From Gammaproteobacteria bacterium (lineage in GTDB: Bacteria > Pseudomonadota > Gammaproteobacteria > JALTLT01): DNA of 8,840 nt. The stretch's first letter is position 1. Every line of letters begins with the position of its first letter. Location: assembly GCA_027001815.1 (NCBI GenBank), contig JALTLT010000488.1, positions 1 through 8,840 of the forward strand. The letters run 5' to 3'. Below the pieces are notes generated by a model. That model did not search any database. It was not told the origin of the DNA and saw nothing but the letters and a program-made list of their open reading frames with translations. Below are positions 1 through 3,530 of the stretch, one piece after another. The translations under genes were made by a program, and so were the position numbers.

Positions 1-523
1 TCTCCAGAATCCGCGCCCGGCCGGTTCGTGCGACCATCACCGCCCGGGCCGACGAGGCTCCCCGTCCGTCACAGAGGACGAAACGGGCGGCTCTCTCGGC
101 ATCGCCGGTGGGTTCGAAGGCGAGGGCGGAGAGCACCACGCCCGTATCGGGATTGGTCACTCCGACCTCCGTGGAGCCGTCGAGCGCGGGAAAGACACGG
201 ATGATCTCCTCTCCCGTATCCACCGCGGGAGGCTTGTCCTCGTCGTCGTTGCGGAACAGGATCCAGCCGTCGTTCCAGCCGGTGGTCACCCCGGTATCGC
301 AGCTACTGCCGTCGGAGGAGCGGCAGATCACCACTTCGCCCATCCGCCGTACCGCCTCGCTGCGCGCCAGGTGCAGCGCCCCCAGGAGCTGGATGGTCTG
401 GGTGCTGATCCGGTTGTTCTGGAGGAAGTTCTGGTAGGAGGGAATGGCCACCGTCACCAGCAGGGCGGCGACCACCAGACCCACCATCAGTTCGACAAGT
501 GAAAATGCGGCTTCTCTGTTCAT
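1..523 (-). CDS. GspH/FimT-family type IV minor pilin (pseudopilin), C-terminus cut by window edge
   Basis: A minor pilin, probably FimT- or FimU-like, expected to be processed at the inner membrane and to help initiate or prime type IV pilus assembly. The visible 174 residues start at ATG 523-521 with a GAGG Shine-Dalgarno just upstream. The N-terminus is a class III prepilin signal: a short leader MNREAA, then FSLVELMVGLVVAALLVTVA, with Glu at position +5 of the mature protein and one hydrophobic helix (about residues 7-28). The C-terminal globular part has Cys67 and Cys75 in CRSSDGSSC, then WNDGWILFRND (about 83-93) and Cys151, a pattern typical of GspH/FimT domains. The closing strand with TGRARILE suggests only a few residues are missing. 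The residue before the cleavage site is Ala6, not the usual Gly. It lies downstream of ispH in the same direction, separated by 495 bases, so it probably has its own promoter and heads a minor-pilin cluster outside the window. The family is clear; the choice between FimT, FimU and GspH is not. Confidence 0.9.
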   Translation of the reverse strand, partial: MNREAAFSLVELMVGLVVAALLVTVAIPSYQNFLQNNRISTQTIQLLGALHLARSEAVRRMGEVVICRSSDGSSCDTGVTTGWNDGWILFRNDDEDKPPAVDTGEEIIRVFPALDGSTEVGVTNPDTGVVLSALAFEPTGDAERAARFVLCDGRGASSARAVMVARTGRARILE

Positions 524-567
524 GTCCTCATCTTCGTCAAGGAATGGAATTGCTGAACCCGCCGCTG

Positions 568-576
568 GACGAACGG
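568..576 (-). promoter_or_regulatory. Candidate AlgR-type binding site upstream of the pilin gene
   Basis: The minus strand reads CCGTTCGTC here, ending 44 bases before the pilin start codon. This equals the core word known from AlgR-binding sites at algD and algC in Pseudomonas. In P. aeruginosa AlgR activates the fimU-pilVWXY1Y2E minor pilin operon, so the context fits. It is one 9-base match with no second copy seen nearby, and it may lie downstream of the transcription start. It therefore remains a candidate. Confidence 0.4.
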
Positions 577-625
577 GAAAACTGGCAGGATGGACGGTTG
601 TCTGGGAAGGGATACAGCATAACCC

Positions 626-656
626 GAAGATTGCATGAAGCCGCTGAATATTGCAT
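626..656. repeat. Phased direct repeat of an 11-base word upstream of the pilin gene
   Basis: GAAGATTGCAT (626-636) and GAATATTGCAT (646-656) differ at one base and are spaced exactly 20 bases apart, about two helical turns, so both would face the same side of the DNA. A third TTGCA occurs at 669-673. This is the pattern expected of a regulator-binding site, but I recognise no specific regulator. Confidence 0.4.
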
Positions 657-665
657 TCAACTTTA

Positions 666-677
666 TGTTTGCAAACA
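666..677. repeat. Perfect 12-base palindrome
   Basis: TGTTTGCAAACA is a perfect palindrome in the AT-rich stretch upstream of the pilin gene, adjoining the phased direct repeats. It could be an operator for a dimeric regulator. No specific binding protein can be named from the sequence. Confidence 0.4.
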
Positions 678-780
678 GAATCTTTCGCATATTAGCGGGT
701 AACGATTTTTTCCCGGCACGCTCTGCCGGCGTCTGCACGCCTGGCGCACATCCATCCGGCAGCTTCATGCAACTTTCGGG

Positions 781-984
781 TAAACAGCCTGTCGGACTTT
801 GACAGACGGTCAGGTTCTGGTGCTTTCCGCGGGGCCCCGAGAGGCGGGAAGGCCCTCCCGGGGGACGCCGTGAACCCATCCTTGGGGGCTCGTCGGCGGC
901 ATCCCTGCCGCCAACGCCCCCGGGAGGGCCTTCCCGCCTCTCGGGGCGGAGTGACCTTCAGCTTGAAGTCCGACAGGCTGTTAA
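781..984. repeat. Nested palindromic intergenic element (REP/MITE-like)
   Basis: The outer arms are a perfect 17-base inverted repeat, AACAGCCTGTCGGACTT at 783-799 and its complement at 966-982, flanked by TAA on both sides (781-783 and 982-984, overlapping the arm ends by one base). Inside is a perfect 30-base inverted repeat, 835-864 against 917-946, very GC-rich. Its 52-base loop carries two smaller hairpins: CCCA/TGGG at 875-886 and GGCGGC/GCCGCC at 895-912. The predicted fold is a long stem topped by two small stem-loops. There is no coding capacity and no T-tract after the stem in either direction, so it is not a standard terminator, although it could still attenuate or protect ispH mRNA. 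The loop words resemble, from memory only, palindromic repeats scattered in other gammaproteobacterial genomes. Confidence 0.75.
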
Positions 985-1018
985 GACGGTACAGATATCA
1001 GGCGGGTGACGATATGGG

Positions 1019-1954
1019 CTACTGGAGTTCCCTGGGAAGGGGGAAGATGACACTCTCGCGGGTACCGCCCCCCTGGTCCACCGAATCGGCGCCCAGCTCC
1101 GCCAGCCGATCCAGCACCCGCCGCACCAGCACCTCGGGCGCGGAGGCGCCGGCGGTGAGGCCAATGGTGGAGGCCCCCTCCAGCCACTCGGTACGGATGT
1201 CGTCGGGGCCGTCGATGAGCCAGGCGGGAACCCCCTGCTGTTCGGCGATCTCACGCAGGCGGTTGGAATTGGAACTGGTCACGGAGCCCACCACCAGGAC
1301 CAGGTCGCTCTCTGCCGCCAGCCGCTTGATGGCGTCCTGGCGATTCTGGGTGGCATAACAGATGTCGGAGCGTTTCGGCCCCTGGATGGAGGGGAACCGG
1401 CGTTTGAGCGCCCCCACCACGACCGCCGTATCGTCCACCGAGAGGGTGGTCTGGGTCACGTAGGCGAGTTCGTCGGGCCGGTTGACCTGGAGATTCTCCA
1501 CATCCTCTGCCGTCTCCACCAGGTAGATGCCGCCGTCGGTCCCCGTCGGACGGTACTGGCCCATGGTCCCCTCCACCTCCGGATGGCCCGGATGGCCGAT
1601 GAGGATCACCTCACGGCCGGCGGCGGCGTGTCGGGCCACCTCCAGGTGCACCTTGGTCACCAGGGGACAGGTGGCATCGAAGACCCGCAGGCCACGCGCG
1701 GCGGCGCGCTCCTGCACCGCGCGGGGCACGCCGTGAGCGCTGAAGATCACCGTCGCACCGTCCGGCACCTCGTCCAGGGAGTCGACGAACAGGGCCCCCT
1801 TGGCCCTCAATCCTTCCACCACGAAGGTGTTGTGCACCACCTCGTGACGGACGTAGATGGGGGCACCGAACACCTCCAGGGAGCGCTCGACGATCTCGAT
1901 GGCACGATCCACCCCGGCACAGAAGCCGCGCGGGTTGGCGAGTATCACCCTCAT
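1019..1954 (-). CDS. ispH: 4-hydroxy-3-methylbut-2-enyl diphosphate reductase
   Basis: IspH (LytB) catalyses the last step of the methylerythritol phosphate pathway in the cytoplasm, reducing HMBPP to isopentenyl and dimethylallyl diphosphate with a [4Fe-4S] cluster. The 311-residue protein matches the usual length (E. coli about 316). The three cluster cysteines are present: Cys12 in NPRGFCAGV, Cys96 in DATCPLV and Cys199 in DICYATQ. Substrate-binding residues are also visible: His41 in HEVVHNTF, His74 in SAHG, His124 and Glu126 in HPGHPEVEGT, Thr167 in YVTQTT, the SSNS run at 227-230, and Ser271 in TAGASAPE. The ATG start (1954) overlaps the fkpB stop by 4 bases (ATGA), so translation is probably coupled. 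It is the last gene of the ribF-to-ispH operon. The stop is TAG, followed within about 40 bases by the palindromic element. Confidence 0.98.
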   Translation of the reverse strand: MRVILANPRGFCAGVDRAIEIVERSLEVFGAPIYVRHEVVHNTFVVEGLRAKGALFVDSLDEVPDGATVIFSAHGVPRAVQERAAARGLRVFDATCPLVTKVHLEVARHAAAGREVILIGHPGHPEVEGTMGQYRPTGTDGGIYLVETAEDVENLQVNRPDELAYVTQTTLSVDDTAVVVGALKRRFPSIQGPKRSDICYATQNRQDAIKRLAAESDLVLVVGSVTSSNSNRLREIAEQQGVPAWLIDGPDDIRTEWLEGASTIGLTAGASAPEVLVRRVLDRLAELGADSVDQGGGTRESVIFPLPRELQ

Positions 1955-2415
1955 GGCTGTTCCCCGGGGGGCTCCACGGCCAGGATCCGGACCTCGAACT
2001 CCACCTCGTGCCCGGCCAGGGGATGGTTGAGATCCACCACCACGCTCTCCTCCCGCAACTCCACGATCGCCCCCGGCACCTCTTCGCCGGTGGGGGTGGT
2101 GAAGCCGATGATCAGCCCCTCCTCCAGCTTCAGGCCGGAGGGGAAATCGCTGCGCGGCATCTCGGTGACCGCTTCCGGATCACGAAATCCAAACCCGACC
2201 TCGGGCGGGATCTTCAGGACCTGGTGGTCACCGGCGCGCAATCCCAGGAGGGCCAGCTCGAGCCCCTCGATCAGGGTACCGTCCCCCATGGTGAACCGCA
2301 TCGGCTCGTCCTCGAGGGTCTCGTCCGCCACCATGCCATCCTCCAGCCTGAGGGCGAAATGGAGGGTCACCCGGCTGCCGGGACCGATCTCCGGGGTATC
2401 GTCGCGTTCAGCCAA
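1951..2415 (-). CDS. fkpB: FKBP-type peptidyl-prolyl cis-trans isomerase, SlyD/FkpB type
   Basis: FkpB (SlpA) is a small cytoplasmic peptidyl-prolyl isomerase with chaperone activity. The 154-residue protein (E. coli 149) has the FKBP part split around an insert-in-flap domain. RVTLHFALRLEDG opens the fold (about 15-27), followed by MGDGTLIEGLELALLGLRAG (43-62). The flap insert spans about 70-125, and VVDLNHPLAGHEVEFEV closes the fold (126-142). I chose the TTG start at 2415-2413 because a near-ideal AAGGAGGA lies five bases upstream and no ATG or GTG gives a full-length product; the next GTG would remove the first strand. The start overlaps the end of the upstream oxidoreductase gene by 8 bases, and the stop overlaps the ispH start. 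The position before ispH is typical for Gammaproteobacteria, though normally lspA precedes it directly. Confidence 0.95.
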   Translation of the reverse strand: MAERDDTPEIGPGSRVTLHFALRLEDGMVADETLEDEPMRFTMGDGTLIEGLELALLGLRAGDHQVLKIPPEVGFGFRDPEAVTEMPRSDFPSGLKLEEGLIIGFTTPTGEEVPGAIVELREESVVVDLNHPLAGHEVEFEVRILAVEPPGEQP

Positions 2416-3043
2416 AGCGCTCCTCCTTCCACGGGTCGGCATCGTTGTGATAGCCGCGCACCTCCCAGAAGCCGGGGCGGTCCCCCACGTGCACCTCGAT
2501 CGCGCGCAGCCACTTGGCGCTCTTCCAGAAGTAGCGCTTCGGTACCACCAGCCGCACCGGCCCGCCGTGCTGGCGCGGCAGCGGTCTCCCCTGCAGTTCG
2601 AATGCAATCAGCACGTCGTCGTCCCGCAACGCCTCCAGGGGGAGATTGGTGGTGTAGTCGTCGTAACCGCGCAGGGTGACGTGGGTCGCCTCCGGCAGCA
2701 CACCACAGGCCTCGAACAGATCGCGGGGACGCACCCCCCGCCACGCGACATCCAGCATCGACCAGCGGGTCACGCAATGGATATCCGCCACCACTTCGTG
2801 GATCGGCAATTCCCGGAGCTGCTCCCAATCGAAGCTGCGAGCCCTCTTCACCGCGCCCAGAATCTCCAGCCTCCAGTCGGCGACGTCGATCCCCGGCTGG
2901 ATGCCGAGATCGAGCACCGGCAGCTTCTCCACGCGGCGCTGCCCCGGCGGGATGTGCGCCTCGCCGGACTCCGGACTGGGGTCGGCTCCTTGCCGGGCCT
3001 TGCGCATCTTCGCCTCTGTGAGACGGTTGAAAGGGACCTTCAT
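2408..3043 (-). CDS. Cytoplasmic sulfite-oxidase-like molybdopterin oxidoreductase
   Basis: A 211-residue protein made essentially of one oxidoreductase molybdopterin-binding domain (Pfam Oxidored_molyb, sulfite oxidase fold), closest in my recollection to the YuiH-type sulfite-oxidase-like proteins of Bacillus. Key segments are ADIHCVTRWSMLDVAWRGV (86-104), with Cys90 the expected molybdenum ligand; GYDDYTTNLPLEAL (126-139); QHGGPVRLVVPKRYFWKSAK (158-177); and the C-terminal RPGFWEVRGYHNDADPWKEE (189-208). It has no Tat signal, haem domain or C-terminal dimerisation domain, so it should act in the cytoplasm with an unknown electron partner. The substrate is unknown; sulfite is only one possibility. 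The ATG start (3043) overlaps the lspA stop as ATGA, and the stop overlaps the fkpB start by 8 bases. It is an extra gene in a normally conserved lspA-fkpB pair. Family assignment is firm; function is not. Confidence 0.93.
   Translation of the reverse strand: MKVPFNRLTEAKMRKARQGADPSPESGEAHIPPGQRRVEKLPVLDLGIQPGIDVADWRLEILGAVKRARSFDWEQLRELPIHEVVADIHCVTRWSMLDVAWRGVRPRDLFEACGVLPEATHVTLRGYDDYTTNLPLEALRDDDVLIAFELQGRPLPRQHGGPVRLVVPKRYFWKSAKWLRAIEVHVGDRPGFWEVRGYHNDADPWKEERFG
2421..2428 (-). promoter_or_regulatory. Shine-Dalgarno for fkpB inside the upstream gene
   Basis: The minus strand reads AAGGAGGA, five bases before the TTG start of fkpB. The same bases encode Lys-Glu-Glu of the WKEERFG C-terminus of the oxidoreductase. 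This site decides the otherwise ambiguous fkpB start and implies translational coupling between the two genes. Confidence 0.8.
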
Positions 3044-3513
3044 CGGCCTCGATCCTCGTTTCCTTCACCTCGCAGGGCACCGAAAAAGAGCAGCGCCACC
3101 CCCAGGGTAATGGCCGAGTCGGCGACGTTGAAGGTGGGCCAGTGCCACCGCTCGTAGTAGACATCGAGAAAGTCGATGACGTGGCCATAGACGGCCCGGT
3201 CGATCAGGTTGCCCACCGCCCCGCCGAGCACCAGCGCAAGCGCCATGCCGGTGATGCGCTGGCGGGGCGAGAGGCGGCGCATCCAGGCGACCAGCACGGC
3301 ACTGATGACCCCTGCCAGCGCCAGGAAGAACCAGCGTTGCCATCCCCCCGCATCGGCCAGGAAGCTGAACGCGGCCCCCCGGTTGTAGGAGAGGGTCAGA
3401 TTGAACATGGGCGCCACGGCCACCGGCCGATGATAGGCGAGCCAGGCGTCGGCGGCCAGCTTGGTCGCCTGGTCCACCACCACCACCAGCAGGGAGATCC
3501 AGAGCCAGCGCAT
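3040..3513 (-). CDS. lspA: Lipoprotein signal peptidase (signal peptidase II)
   Basis: LspA is an inner-membrane aspartic protease that removes the signal peptide of diacylglyceryl-modified prolipoproteins at the lipobox cysteine. The 157-residue protein (E. coli 164) has four hydrophobic segments, at about 3-20, 61-77, 88-104 and 131-146. Conserved motifs are VVVVDQATK with Asp14, NLTLSYNRGAAFSFL (38-52), GGAVGNLIDR (97-106) and FNVADSAITLG (128-138). The catalytic pair should be Asp114 in HVIDF and Asp132 in VADS. The ATG at 3513 was chosen over upstream in-frame starts because it gives the family N-terminus MRWLW and leaves a 17-base gap after ileS with a GGAGGG upstream; an earlier start would run into ileS. 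It is translationally coupled to the oxidoreductase gene downstream. The ileS-lspA pairing is typical. Confidence 0.97.
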   Translation of the reverse strand: MRWLWISLLVVVVDQATKLAADAWLAYHRPVAVAPMFNLTLSYNRGAAFSFLADAGGWQRWFFLALAGVISAVLVAWMRRLSPRQRITGMALALVLGGAVGNLIDRAVYGHVIDFLDVYYERWHWPTFNVADSAITLGVALLFFGALRGEGNEDRGR

Positions 3514-3530
3514 GACCCTCCGCCCCGCCC

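Larger units (their letters stand above)
620..783. repeat. Long-range imperfect inverted repeat, arms 620-641 and 762-783
   Basis: The minus strand of 620-641 and the plus strand of 762-783 agree at 19 of 22 positions. Both begin GCTTCATGCAA and share TTCGGGT. The arms are separated by 120 bases. The right arm abuts the left end of the palindromic element at 781-984. It may be a remnant of repeat-element copies or a pair of protein sites; function unknown. Confidence 0.6.
524..1018. other. Non-coding gap between ispH and the pilin gene
   Basis: I find no convincing gene in these 495 bases. The 600-715 part is distinctly AT-richer than the flanking genes and is the likely upstream regulatory region of the pilin gene. 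The 781-984 part is a GC-rich nested palindromic element. Repeats and candidate sites inside are listed separately. No sigma-70 promoter with two good hexamers was found. A TATGCT at 616-621 (minus strand) is the best -10 candidate but has no recognisable -35. No GG-N10-GC sigma-54 element was seen. Confidence 0.75.

Noticed and set aside
520..879. A 119-codon open frame on the minus strand upstream of the pilin gene
   Set aside because: It begins inside the palindromic element, spans the AT-rich regulatory region, overlaps the pilin start by a few bases in another frame, and has no recognisable feature.
835..946. The 30-base inverted repeat as an intrinsic terminator for ispH
   Set aside because: The stem is strong but no T-run follows in either direction and the loop is 52 bases, unlike standard intrinsic terminators; a role in transcript ends is still possible.
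524..1018. CRISPR array, tRNA or phage attachment site in the gap
   Set aside because: The repeats are inverted or few, not regularly spaced direct repeats; no tRNA cloverleaf or integrase gene is visible.
870..1358. A plus-strand open frame starting in the palindromic loop
   Set aside because: It runs antisense into ispH and its product is Ser/Arg-rich with no family resemblance.
1583..3157. A 524-codon open frame on the plus strand
   Set aside because: It is antisense to ispH, fkpB and the oxidoreductase at once, has no domain signature and crosses three well-supported genes.
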